Notes under the pieces: model-generated
What the model was told of the DNA's origin: nothing
Database searches by the model: none
What the model saw: the letters and a program-made list of their open reading frames with translations, nothing else
Shown: positions 8,227-15,710 of the stretch, piece by piece
Layout: every line of letters begins with the position of its first letter
Position numbering within the stretch: the stretch's first letter is position 1
Made by a program: the position numbers and the translations under genes
NCBI RefSeq assembly: GCF_027925525.1
Contig: NZ_BSDJ01000011.1
Location: forward strand, 62,001 to 126,000
DNA: 64,000 nucleotides
DNA from: Paenibacillus tyrphae
GTDB lineage: Bacteria > Bacillota > Bacilli > Paenibacillales > NBRC-103111
Reading direction: 5' to 3'

Positions 8227-9609
8227 TTAGCTGTCTATGCTTTCCGTTTCCTTCGCTTCGAGCAATTCGTCAATCACGAAGTCATAATCGTCATAGTCGG
8301 TTTTCACGACTTTATATTTGGAAGTGAAGCTTTTGGTTTTGCGGCTGCCATCGCCATAGGAGATGTTATACTTTTCCGATGTCGTAACGATGAAGGCGGA
8401 ATCGCCCGATTTTTCTACCGACTTGGCTTCGGCAAGGGTCATGGATTCCTTAATCCCTTTGCTTTTCAGGTATTGCATGTAATTGGCCTGTTCTTGGTGT
8501 TTCTTCGAACTCAAATACGGCGTCACGACATGGATGTTGTCTGAGGCAAGGGCCCACATGTTTTTCGTCAGGAAAATCTCGACCATCAGCTTGGCCTTTT
8601 CCTCATCGCCGGATGGCTTTGCCGGACTGTCCGGAAGCGGCTTGGGATTGATCTCGCTTTTCGTCAAATCGGCCGATTCGGCTCCCGTCAATTCTACGTA
8701 TTTGGCCAGCATGTTGGCGGCTTCAGTTGCATGACTTCTTTGCTCGGTCCCCTTTTTTTCTAAATATTTTCGATTGGACTCTGCGTTATCGGCCGCTTTG
8801 TAGGCAGCAGTAATAAATCCGTAGGAATACGTATTATTTTGCGCCAGCTGCTTGTTTTTCTTGATGTCGGCGATATTGCTTTCGTAACTGCTTTCGTTAT
8901 ATTTATAACTCTCTGCAGCCTCATGCGCAGCTTGCATTTCGGTCAAATATTTGCCGCGGTAGGTCAGAGCATCGACGAACTTGGATTGAATATCTTTTAA
9001 TTTCGGCGATAAAACTACGCTTAGCACTTCGTCCTTAAGCTTGTTGTTTTTTTCGATGAGAGAGTCAACGGTGCCATAAATGGCATACATATTGTCGTTG
9101 GGCTTCTTTAACTGTCTGATTTCCGAATCGATGTTATCGCTTCGCTGGATGACACTCTGAAGCTTTTCGATATCCTTCAACCGGTCTTTGTACTCCGCGA
9201 TTGCAGTTTCCAAGTTAAGACTGGAGTAATCCTTCTTTTCCGTCGTAAGCGAAGCGTACTTAGGATTGCCGTTCAATTCCTTCACTTGGGCTTCAAAATT
9301 GATCGTTGATTTAGAGCTTTCATAAAAACCGACGATTTCCTTAAGCGTTTTTTTGTCGACAGGAGGCGTTTCGATCTGATTTTTGAATGTGGAACCCGCC
9401 GCCTGAATCGCCTCAAAATCCTGATTGTACTGCCTGACCAACGAATCGTATTTCATATTATTCGTAAGCTTGTAGGCAATTCCTCCGGTCGCTGCCAATA
9501 CAACGAGAAGCGAGCTCATGATGATGATCAGCTTCTTATTTGATTTTTTGGCTGCCGTTCCCGCCCCCGGGTTGTTTGTCGCATTGTCCATACTTGTCAT
9601 GACTCCCAT
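8227..9609 (-). CDS. Membrane-anchored coiled-coil protein of unknown function
   Basis: 460 residues. A short cytoplasmic N-terminus with a KKSNKK patch precedes one transmembrane helix at about residues 27-46 (LIIIMSSLLVVLAATGGIAY). A long Lys/Glu/Ser-rich helical region follows, likely coiled coil outside the membrane, and then a C-terminal alpha+beta domain (about 340-455; MVEIFLTKNMWALASDNIHV, later FVIDELLEAKE) resembling small extracellular NTF2-like domains. I do not recognise the family. It has its own terminator, and no partner gene is adjacent in the same direction. Three clustered ATGs make the exact start uncertain (9609, 9597 or 9591). Confidence 0.75.
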   Translation of the reverse strand: MGVMTSMDNATNNPGAGTAAKKSNKKLIIIMSSLLVVLAATGGIAYKLTNNMKYDSLVRQYNQDFEAIQAAGSTFKNQIETPPVDKKTLKEIVGFYESSKSTINFEAQVKELNGNPKYASLTTEKKDYSSLNLETAIAEYKDRLKDIEKLQSVIQRSDNIDSEIRQLKKPNDNMYAIYGTVDSLIEKNNKLKDEVLSVVLSPKLKDIQSKFVDALTYRGKYLTEMQAAHEAAESYKYNESSYESNIADIKKNKQLAQNNTYSYGFITAAYKAADNAESNRKYLEKKGTEQRSHATEAANMLAKYVELTGAESADLTKSEINPKPLPDSPAKPSGDEEKAKLMVEIFLTKNMWALASDNIHVVTPYLSSKKHQEQANYMQYLKSKGIKESMTLAEAKSVEKSGDSAFIVTTSEKYNISYGDGSRKTKSFTSKYKVVKTDYDDYDFVIDELLEAKETESIDS

Positions 9610-9774
9610 TCCATCTTCCGATTAGTTTCTGTCAGGTTCATAAGTTATGGGAATTTCATGATGTCGGAACCTTCTTTAGAAACAATTTCAATATCAAGTG
9701 CAATTTTCCTTCATCATTCGACAAAAAACTTACCAAATGGACTATGGATAACGAATGGACAATGAATTTGAAAC

Positions 9775-10395
9775 TCAACCATTCTTTTGCAAAACCATTT
9801 TTAGGGCAAAATAAATAAAGGCTGCTCCTACGGAACCATTCAAAACTTGAAGTACGAAAGGCGAAATGAATTCACGGGTCAAACTGCCGATGAATGCCAC
9901 CAGAGTTAAAAAGAATATGGCTGCAAACCATGCTCCAAAACCGAATACATAAATATTTTTCCGCGCCATATTTTCTTCGGCTACCTTGGTTGAAAATACG
10001 CCTGCCCAAAAAAGGACAGTCAAAGGATTTGATATCGTCAGAAGGATGGAGTAGACAAATGCATGGTTTGTGTCCCCGAAATCTGCAATACTTAAGCTGG
10101 GCAGGAGACGAATGTCAATCAAGCTCAACACCAGGTTCAACCCAAATATGAATAAGACGGCGGCCCCGAACAGTCTCAACCCCCGTCTAATATTTTGTTT
10201 CTCCATCAAGGTTGCAATGCCGAGAATGGCGGCCACAATAAAGAGCCCGTCAATCAAAGTAACACCGAGTACGCCGGTCTCAGCCGCGAAAAATCCTCGT
10301 AAGGAAGCGATTTGAAATATAAAAATGCAAATAGGACCTATAGCTAACTGTAACATCATTCCAAATTTGAATCCTTTTGCAAAAATGTTTAGCAC
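9775..10395 (-). CDS. LysE/RhtB family amino-acid exporter
   Basis: 206 residues with about six hydrophobic segments. The early Gly-Pro in LAIGPICIF and the later SNPLTVLFW are typical LysE-family motifs. Such proteins export amino acids or related metabolites. The start is GTG 10395, only 4 bases after the stop of the upstream Lrp gene, with AAAGAG overlapping that stop, so it is probably translated by reinitiation. The Lrp-LysE pairing suggests substrate-responsive export control. The substrate cannot be read from sequence. Confidence 0.85.
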   Translation of the reverse strand: MLNIFAKGFKFGMMLQLAIGPICIFIFQIASLRGFFAAETGVLGVTLIDGLFIVAAILGIATLMEKQNIRRGLRLFGAAVLFIFGLNLVLSLIDIRLLPSLSIADFGDTNHAFVYSILLTISNPLTVLFWAGVFSTKVAEENMARKNIYVFGFGAWFAAIFFLTLVAFIGSLTREFISPFVLQVLNGSVGAAFIYFALKMVLQKNG

Positions 10396-10399
10396 CTCT

Positions 10400-10840
10400 T
10401 TAAATATTTATGTTTTCTTTCAAGGAAGAAAGAGAGATGATGGTATTGCTTTTAAGCACACCCTTGATGTTCTTTAACGTATTGGAAATAAAATGTTCCA
10501 ACGCTTGGGTATCTTCCACAAGAACTTTTAACAAATAATCATATTCGCCGGCAACATGGTGGCATTCCAGGACAGAACTGCATTGAACAACAGACTGTCT
10601 GAACTCCTCGATATGTTCGGTTTGATCAATATTGACAAAAATAAAGGACAATAGCCTGCAGTTCGTCTTCATCCGATTCATTTTTATGGTGTAGGCTTCA
10701 ATGATTTCCGCTTCCTCCATTTTTCGAATTCGTTCCGACACGGCCGGAATCGACAGATTTACTCTTTTGCTTATTTCGGAAGCCGTCATCCTGCTGTTTT
10801 CTTTTAAAGCGTCAAGTATCGTTAAATCAATTGCGTCCAA
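10400..10840 (-). CDS. Lrp/AsnC family transcriptional regulator
   Basis: 146 residues. An N-terminal helix-turn-helix (MTASEISKRVNLSIPAVSERIRKM) is followed by a RAM/AsnC ligand-binding domain (VAGEYDYLLKVLVEDTQALEHFI). TTG 10840 is preferred because it gives the family-typical start MDAIDLTILDAL with GGGGTGG 5 bases upstream; GTG 10849 is the longer alternative. It heads an operon with the LysE exporter and likely controls it in response to an amino acid. The upstream DNA is very AT-rich, with TATAATCAT (10876-10884) and its inverse ATGATTATA (10939-10947), plausible Lrp sites. Confidence 0.88.
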   Translation of the reverse strand: MDAIDLTILDALKENSRMTASEISKRVNLSIPAVSERIRKMEEAEIIEAYTIKMNRMKTNCRLLSFIFVNIDQTEHIEEFRQSVVQCSSVLECHHVAGEYDYLLKVLVEDTQALEHFISNTLKNIKGVLKSNTIISLSSLKENINI

Positions 10841-10997
10841 AATAACCACCCCATCATTAAATTTATAAATATAATTATAATCATAGGTTTTATTTTTTAA
10901 AATATTTTCATAAAAAACGTTTAATTTTTAATAAATTCATGATTATAGATTTAATTAATGAAATAAAGAGAGGTGAATTTAACGCATAACTTAAATA

Positions 10998-11033
10998 AAC
11001 AAAGCCGCCGGCTCTGGGCCGAACGGCTTTGTT
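10998..11033 (-). terminator. Terminator of the AHSA1 gene
   Basis: A 10-bp perfect inverted repeat, AACAAAGCCG (10998-11007) and CGGCTTTGTT (11024-11033), is followed on the minus strand by the T-rich tract TTTGTTTATTT. It lies directly past the AHSA1 stop at 11050. Confidence 0.75.
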
Positions 11034-11049
11034 GATAACAAAATTTGTG

Positions 11050-11559
11050 TTATTGCATGGATTGCAAATGCTCGGCGAGACGATCCCAGGTTTCGGTGAT
11101 CCCTTGCTCCATCCCCATATCGACAACGGTTTTGAGCGCTTCGGCAGAAGGGTATTGGGCCCGGTTAACAAGCCTCGTCTTGCCTTCGAATTCTGTGAAA
11201 GTCATCGTATTGAGAGCCGAGGGCATGCCTTCCGCTTCGTTGCCTTCGGCATCCGAGAAGTAATCCTTGTAGACGATTTTCTCCGCTTCGACGATTTCCT
11301 GATAGACGGCTTTGCCCCAGGATTCGAATCCGTAAAAATCGCCCTGGTTCTGATCGATACATTTCATACAGTAATGCCAGATGCCGCCTGGACGAAAATC
11401 AACGTTGCAAACCGTAAGCGTCCAGCCGCGCGGTCCCCACCAGTGCTTGAGATGCTCGGCCTGTGAGAACGCTTTAAATACAAGCTCGCGCGGCGCATTG
11501 AACACACGCTCCAGAATAAGTTCCTGACCTTCCACCTTGATCGTCATTAGGTTCGACAT
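11050..11559 (-). CDS. SRPBCC / AHSA1-domain protein
   Basis: 169 residues. The sequence ERVFNAPRELVFKAFSQAEH and WWGPRGWTLTVCNVDFRPGG is characteristic of the Activator of Hsp90 ATPase homologue 1-like (AHSA1) group of START/SRPBCC proteins, which form a helix-grip ligand pocket. Bacterial members are uncharacterised small-molecule-binding proteins, often paired with ArsR regulators; no ArsR gene is present here. ATG 11559 has AGGAGG 9 bases upstream; an open frame extends to 11748 but has no support as coding. The promoter contains a palindrome. Confidence 0.88.
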   Translation of the reverse strand: MSNLMTIKVEGQELILERVFNAPRELVFKAFSQAEHLKHWWGPRGWTLTVCNVDFRPGGIWHYCMKCIDQNQGDFYGFESWGKAVYQEIVEAEKIVYKDYFSDAEGNEAEGMPSALNTMTFTEFEGKTRLVNRAQYPSAEALKTVVDMGMEQGITETWDRLAEHLQSMQ

Positions 11560-11642
11560 CCAAATTTTCCTCCTAATATTCGTTTCGGTACGCGTTATCC
11601 CGGGTGTCTTGTTTCGTTTGCCGGTACCGTTTTCTTGTTTAA

Positions 11643-11680
11643 AATATACCTTATCGAGAATATTCCTGTCAAGGAATATT
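11643..11680 (-). promoter_or_regulatory. AHSA1 promoter with an operator palindrome over the -35
   Basis: On the minus strand TTGACA (11672-11667) and TATATT (11648-11643) are 18 bases apart. The -35 is flanked by a perfect 8-bp inverted repeat, AATATTCC-TTGACA-GGAATATT (11659-11680). A repressor bound here would block the -35 directly. The layout is typical of small dimeric repressors such as ArsR or TetR types (inference). Confidence 0.75.
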
Positions 11681-11843
11681 TGAAAGATAATTTTAATGCT
11701 CGGGGAAGCCATAGCACAATGAAAAGTTTGTCCCAAGGAGTCGGACAAAGCAGGAATTGCAAGCTTAATGGAGCGGTAAATATAACGCCCTAGTACTTGC
11801 GCTGGCCTACTGGGTTTATTGGTTTTTTTAACACTTTCTTAAC

Positions 11844-11867
11844 AAGAGGGATAGGCCTCTTTTTTTG
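11844..11867 (+). terminator. Orphan plus-strand terminator
   Basis: AAGAGG (11844-11849) pairs with CCTCTT (11856-11861), followed by seven T residues. No plus-strand gene lies upstream, so it may end an unannotated small RNA or protect the downstream promoter from readthrough. Confidence 0.6.
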
Positions 11868-11897
11868 TTGCTTCACCGAATTCGAGGCAAATTTTGC

Positions 11898-11925
11898 TTG
11901 ACGTACCGTGTCAGAAATTTATAAT
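11898..11925 (+). promoter_or_regulatory. Promoter of the yjf-like operon
   Basis: TTGACG (11898-11903) and TATAAT (11920-11925) are 16 bases apart. The start site would be about 135 bases ahead of the first ATG at 12066, leaving a leader in which I see no clear structure. Confidence 0.65.
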
Positions 11926-12065
11926 CGATTTTGGATGCAGCTTCCGGGCCGGGGAACAAACCGCAATGGCGGACGGCGAATCCTTTTCCGCCGTTGTGCG
12001 TATATGTTTGGTGAATCTCTGTGAGAAAGGCCCGTTTCCGAGAGAGAGAGAAGGAGTGCTGAAGT

Positions 12066-12512
12066 ATGATGACACGATTGGAATACCGTTTGTATGCCGA
12101 GGGCAGCGAGACGTTCCCGCTGCTGTATTATTATGACCGGATCGGCCGGGACGAGGTCGCTTTGCGTTTTGCGTGCGACTATTTTATTAAGGACGGCAAG
12201 GTGTACGAGAAAACCTCGTGCGCTGTGGAGCCGGAATGTTATGTCGTTTATGTCCAGGAAGCGCTTGACGAGCGGACGATGCTATGGAACAAGCCGGAAG
12301 GTCCCCGCGGCGTTCGCGTGGAGCTAAGGGAATACCGCGAATGGACGGCGGATTACCGGCTGGTGCATACGTTTACATTTCCCGATACGCTGGAGGCGAT
12401 GCTGAACCTTCAGGCGAATTATTTGTATGTGGAGGGCCGGGAATGGCAGCGTACTTCCGCCGAAATCGACGAAGACCGGGAGACGTATGTATACTACGCC
12501 GTGCCGGTGTAG
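12066..12512 (+). CDS. Uncharacterised protein, first gene of the yjf-like operon
   Basis: 148 residues, acidic and aromatic, without signal or membrane segments; beta-rich in appearance (LEYRLYAEGSETFPLLYYYD, later DRETYVYYAVPV). I do not recognise a family. E. coli yjf operons carry a DUF2491-type protein in a similar context, but I cannot confirm that match. AAGGAG lies 9 bases before ATG 12066. The lipoprotein gene follows 36 bases later, then the ATP-grasp ligase and a DUF350 protein, so a shared pathway is likely. Confidence 0.75.
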   Translation: MMTRLEYRLYAEGSETFPLLYYYDRIGRDEVALRFACDYFIKDGKVYEKTSCAVEPECYVVYVQEALDERTMLWNKPEGPRGVRVELREYREWTADYRLVHTFTFPDTLEAMLNLQANYLYVEGREWQRTSAEIDEDRETYVYYAVPV

Positions 12513-12548
12513 CCGCAATTCAAACCGGGAAAACAGGAGTGACGAAGA

Positions 12549-12821
12549 ATGGAACAGCAAAAAAGCAGCAGGACACGCAAACTGGTAGCGCTGTTCGTGG
12601 CGTCGACACTGGTGCTCGGCGGTACGGCAGGCTGCTCCAATTCCCAGAACTGTACCGATCGAAACGGGGACGGTTACTGCGACAACGGCAGCAGCGGTTC
12701 GTCCGGAGGACGTTACTATGGCGGCTCGGGGTCAAGCGGCAGTTCCTATAAAGGATCTTCAGGCAGCTCTTCCGGGATCAGTAAAGGCGGCATTGGCGGT
12801 AGCGGCAGCTCAAGCTCCTAG
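12549..12821 (+). CDS. Small Gly/Ser-rich lipoprotein with a calcium-loop-like motif
   Basis: 90 residues. A basic N-terminus and hydrophobic stretch end at the lipobox-like GGTAGC, giving a lipidated Cys near residue 29. Directly after comes CTDRNGDGYCDNG, whose DRNGDGYCD fits the DxNxDGxxD calcium-binding loop of EF-hand/dockerin type, flanked by two cysteines. The rest is a low-complexity Gly/Ser/Tyr tail (GGSGSSGSSYKGSSGSSSG). It probably lies on the outer face of the membrane. It sits within the ATP-grasp/DUF350 operon, like lipoprotein YjfM in E. coli. Confidence 0.8.
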   Translation: MEQQKSSRTRKLVALFVASTLVLGGTAGCSNSQNCTDRNGDGYCDNGSSGSSGGRYYGGSGSSGSSYKGSSGSSSGISKGGIGGSGSSSS

Positions 12822-12885
12822 CGCCAGAGCTGCCAGGGCGGTCCGACGACGATAAAAAGCAACATCAGAGAGGAGGCGTGCGGGC

Positions 12886-14169
12886 ATGAGCACGGCAAAG
12901 ACGCTGCGGCCGGACGCTTCTTATGAGGAACGCCGGGAAGCGATCTATAGGCCGCTGCGGCAAGAGGGGATATTTACATGGGACTGCTTATACGACCAGG
13001 AATATGCGCTCGCCGGCTTGTACCGGTTGGAGCGTACGCAGCTGGAAGAAATGCGCAGAGCCGCCGAAGCGTTAGGACGCATCTATGCCAAGACCGTCCG
13101 GATCGTCCAGCAGGGCGAACCGGCGCTTTTGGCTGAATTGGGGCTGCCTCCCGCATCGTTCGGCGCCATTCGTCTACGGTTCGATGAAGACATCCCGACG
13201 CTGATCGGGCGTTTCGATTTTGCTTTGACGCCGCAGGGGCTCAAGATGCTTGAGTTTAACAGCGATACGCCGACGGGGATCGTCGAAGCTTTTCATGCGA
13301 ACGGCCGGGTGTGCGCCGCCTATGGCGAAGAGGACCCGAACGAAGGCTGCAGCGGGGCTTTCCGCCAGGCGTTCAAACGGATGCTTGACCTGTACCGCGA
13401 AGCGGGCTATGCGTCCGAGCATGTCGTCTTCAGCTCGCTCGATTGGCATGAGGAGGATGCTGGAACGACGCGCTATCTCCTGAAGCAATCCGGGATTGCC
13501 GGCGCGGAATTTGCTGCACTGTCCGACCTCCGTGTGGAGGGAGACCGGATATGGGCGCAGCCTAATACCGATGACGAAGAAGCGGCGGGATGTCCGATCG
13601 ATGTGTTATATCGGCTGCATGCGATTGAGAAGCTGGCTGAAGACCGGGATACGGACGGCTATCCGACCGGGGAGCATGTGCTGGAATTAATCGCCGAGCG
13701 CAAGCTGGCGATCATTAATCCGCCCTCGGGGTTCGCCGCTCAGACGAAGGCGTTCCAGGCGCTGATCTGGAATTTGCATCAAGCGGGGGAGTTTTACACG
13801 GAAGAGGAGCATGAGACGATCGAAGCCTACATGCTGCCGACGTTTATGGAGCCGTGCTTCCCCGAAGGGGTGCCTTATGTGGCGAAGCCGATTCTGGGGC
13901 GCGAAGGCAGCGGGGTCACGATCTATGCGGGAAGCGGGGATATTGCGGAGGCGAGCGGGGAAGACGAATACGGGGATCAACCGATGGTCTACCAGCAATA
14001 TGCCGAGCTGCCCCGCATCCGGGTGGAAACGTTAAACGGCCCGTACGACGGCCGGCTGCTCTGGGGCTGCTTTCTAATCGATGGCCGAAGCTCTGCCGTC
14101 ATTGCGCGCGTCGGCGGGAGCATCACGAACAATTTGTCCTATTATTTGCCTTCATCGGTCATAGGCTAG
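12886..14169 (+). CDS. Glutathionylspermidine-synthase-like ATP-grasp ligase (YjfC/YgiC family)
   Basis: 427 residues. The N-terminal region (RPLRQEGIFTWDCLYDQEYA) and LEFNSDTPTGIVEAFHANG, then YVAKPILGREGSGVTIY and RVGGSITNNLSYYLPS, match the synthetase part of glutathionylspermidine synthase as in E. coli YjfC/YgiC. No amidase domain is present. The enzyme class forms amide bonds with ATP; the substrate is unknown, and glutathionylspermidine itself is not expected in this group. AGGAGG lies 9 bases before ATG 12886. The linked lipoprotein and DUF350 membrane protein suggest an envelope-associated role. Confidence 0.88.
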   Translation: MSTAKTLRPDASYEERREAIYRPLRQEGIFTWDCLYDQEYALAGLYRLERTQLEEMRRAAEALGRIYAKTVRIVQQGEPALLAELGLPPASFGAIRLRFDEDIPTLIGRFDFALTPQGLKMLEFNSDTPTGIVEAFHANGRVCAAYGEEDPNEGCSGAFRQAFKRMLDLYREAGYASEHVVFSSLDWHEEDAGTTRYLLKQSGIAGAEFAALSDLRVEGDRIWAQPNTDDEEAAGCPIDVLYRLHAIEKLAEDRDTDGYPTGEHVLELIAERKLAIINPPSGFAAQTKAFQALIWNLHQAGEFYTEEEHETIEAYMLPTFMEPCFPEGVPYVAKPILGREGSGVTIYAGSGDIAEASGEDEYGDQPMVYQQYAELPRIRVETLNGPYDGRLLWGCFLIDGRSSAVIARVGGSITNNLSYYLPSSVIG

Positions 14170-14224
14170 GCCTGCAATAAGAACAGCCTTATATTACTAA
14201 CATTTATTGGGGAGTTGGAGTTCG

Positions 14225-14659
14225 TTGGATCAGTTCGGAAATATTCTTAACTTTTTGATGTATTTGGGCGTGACCGTCCCGCTTGTAGGACTCGGCATTT
14301 TATTTTTCAACCTGACGACGCCGTACAATGAATTCGCGCTCATCCGGGAGGGCGGCGATTTGTCCGATCCCGCTAAAGCGGCGGCAGCCAAAGCTGCGGC
14401 TTACGATCTTGGGGGCAAAATTATCGGCCAAGTGCTTGTTCTTGCATCCGCCGTATATCATTCGGTCGGTCTCGTCGATTTAATCATCTGGGGACTCATC
14501 GGGATCGCATTCCAGATTATCGTGTTCTACTTGTTCGAGCTGTTGACTCCGTTTAAAGTGCTGGCCGAAATTCCGAAGGGCAATGTGTCCGTTGGTATTT
14601 TCTCGTTTTGTTTGAGTCTGGCGTCGGGTCTTTTGCTGGCTTCGTTAATCAGCTATTGA
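14225..14659 (+). CDS. DUF350 (YjfL-like) membrane protein
   Basis: 144 residues with four hydrophobic helices. The first is MYLGVTVPLVGLGILFF, and NLTTPYNEFALIREGG is a typical DUF350 motif. The family occurs as paired repeats; here one pair spans the protein. DUF350 genes are commonly next to GspS-like ATP-grasp genes (E. coli yjfL-yjfC), which fits. The function is unknown. TTG 14225 is preferred, with GGGGAG 10 bases upstream; TTG 14207 is the longer alternative. Confidence 0.82.
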   Translation: MDQFGNILNFLMYLGVTVPLVGLGILFFNLTTPYNEFALIREGGDLSDPAKAAAAKAAAYDLGGKIIGQVLVLASAVYHSVGLVDLIIWGLIGIAFQIIVFYLFELLTPFKVLAEIPKGNVSVGIFSFCLSLASGLLLASLISY

Positions 14660-14705
14660 TCGGACGACATCAAGATTGGTTCCGGAGGAGGCTGTGCTCA
14701 ACGTC

Positions 14706-15095
14706 ATGCTAAAGCTGAACAACATTCACCATGCCGCGGTCATTTGCTCGGACTACGAGAAGTCGAAGCATTTTTACGTTCGCGTGCTCGGACTGACGGT
14801 CATCCGGGAAACGTACCGGGCGGAGCGCCAGTCGTATAAGCTCGATCTGCGGGTCGGCGACAGCCATCAGATCGAATTGTTCTCGTTCCCGAATGCGCCA
14901 GAGCGGCCAAGCTATCCAGAAGCAAGAGGTCTGAGGCACCTGGCCTTTGAGGTTGACGATATCGAAGCGGCCGTCAAGGCTTTGGAAGCCGAAGAAATCG
15001 CCGTGGAGCCGATTCGTGTCGATGAGACTACGGGAAAACGATTTACGTTCTTTTTTGATCCGGACCGGCTGCCCTTGGAGCTGTACGAAAAATAG
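14706..15095 (+). CDS. VOC-family metal-dependent enzyme (YaeR/GloA2-like)
   Basis: 129 residues forming one vicinal-oxygen-chelate pair: IHHAAVICSDYEKSKHFY then GLRHLAFEVDDIEAAVKAL and PDRLPLELYE. The His and Glu positions fit the VOC metal site. It resembles E. coli YaeR, an uncharacterised glyoxalase-fold protein. ATG 14706 matches the family start MLKL; GTG 14694 has the better-placed GGAGG and would add four residues. It is followed by a strong terminator that may end the yjf-like operon. Confidence 0.83.
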   Translation: MLKLNNIHHAAVICSDYEKSKHFYVRVLGLTVIRETYRAERQSYKLDLRVGDSHQIELFSFPNAPERPSYPEARGLRHLAFEVDDIEAAVKALEAEEIAVEPIRVDETTGKRFTFFFDPDRLPLELYEK

Positions 15096-15099
15096 AGCA

Positions 15100-15134
15100 A
15101 GACTCGTGCGCTGAAGTGCACGGGTCTTTTTTTA
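15100..15134 (+). terminator. Terminator after the VOC gene
   Basis: AGACTCGTGC (15100-15109) pairs with GCACGGGTCT (15118-15127) as a 10-bp stem with one wobble, followed by a run of seven T residues. Confidence 0.9.
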
Positions 15135-15314
15135 CAAGAAGGGTTTGCTTGCGGATAAAAATGGGTAAAAAGTTGTAGGTTTGTTTCGACCTAGTTCAAA
15201 AAGCTCATTGAAATCTAACAAGGACCTAAAAGATTCCAAACATAACTTTGCTATGCTTACCTTATCATCACAGAAGCTCTTGGGCGCAAGGGGACACTGT
15301 TGGAGGTGCGGCGT

Positions 15315-15431
15315 ATGGAAGGAAGATTTTCGATAGGAATCATGTTCGGGGCACTGCTGAGCGTCCCGCTGTGGCTGTCGATGATCGGCTGGTACAGACT
15401 GGTCATGGCGGGCATCGGGTTGTTTATTTAA
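15315..15431 (+). CDS. 38-residue single-pass membrane miniprotein
   Basis: The ORF starts at ATG 15315 with GGAGGTG 6-8 bases upstream and encodes 38 residues. A short MEGRFSIG start leads into one hydrophobic segment (MFGALLSVPLWLSMIGWYRL) and a second apolar stretch. It ends 7 bases before a strong terminator, so it looks like a self-contained transcription unit. I do not recognise a family. A real small gene is likely because of the ribosome binding site, membrane character and terminator placement. Confidence 0.65.
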   Translation: MEGRFSIGIMFGALLSVPLWLSMIGWYRLVMAGIGLFI

Positions 15432-15438
15432 ATTCTAG

Positions 15439-15470
15439 CCATCGGCCGGAGGGGCCGATGGTTTCTTTGT
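15439..15470 (+). terminator. Terminator of the 38-residue miniprotein
   Basis: A perfect 9-bp stem, CCATCGGCC (15439-15447) with GGCCGATGG (15453-15461), has a 5-base loop and a following T-rich TTTCTTT tract. Confidence 0.85.
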
Positions 15471-15500
15471 GTGTTGAAGCTTTTTTCTTGGCGGAACTCG

Positions 15501-15710
15501 TTATTTTTTCACTTTAAAATGAACGACGGCGCTGTACAGCATTTTCCCGGCGTTCGGATCGAACACCACTTGATGGCTGATCGAGAACACATCCAGCAGC
15601 AGCGCTTTGTTATTCTCGATTTGCGCGTCGATTTTGGCTTCGAGCGTTTTCAAATCGTAGGCTTCAAAAAATTCAATTTTATTCTCGATTCGGTCTAAAG
15701 TAAAACTCAT
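15501..15710 (-). CDS. DUF2536 (YrzA-like) small protein
   Basis: 69 residues: MSFTLDRIENKIEFFEAYDL, then IENNKALLLDVFSISHQVVFD and a final VVHFKVKK, the pattern of the DUF2536 family (YrzA in Bacillus), widespread in Bacillales and of unknown function. ATG 15710 has GGGAG 9 bases upstream, better than ATG 15716. The protein is soluble and alpha/beta. It sits alone on the minus strand, convergent with the miniprotein. Confidence 0.78.
   Translation of the reverse strand: MSFTLDRIENKIEFFEAYDLKTLEAKIDAQIENNKALLLDVFSISHQVVFDPNAGKMLYSAVVHFKVKK

Larger units (their letters stand above)
11560..12065. other. Gene-free stretch between the AHSA1 gene and the yjf-like operon
   Basis: Divergent intergenic region. 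It holds the AHSA1 promoter/operator at 11643-11680, an orphan plus-strand terminator at 11844-11867 and a plus-strand promoter at 11898-11925. No convincing gene lies between them. Confidence 0.6.

Noticed and set aside
11560..11748. N-terminal extension of the AHSA1 gene
   Set aside because: AGGAGG sits just before ATG 11559, and the extension would cross the promoter and operator.
12284..12751. 155-codon plus-strand frame overlapping the 148-residue and lipoprotein genes
   Set aside because: It is out of frame with both genes, which have good ribosome binding sites and a signal peptide; the product is Arg/Gly-rich shadow sequence.
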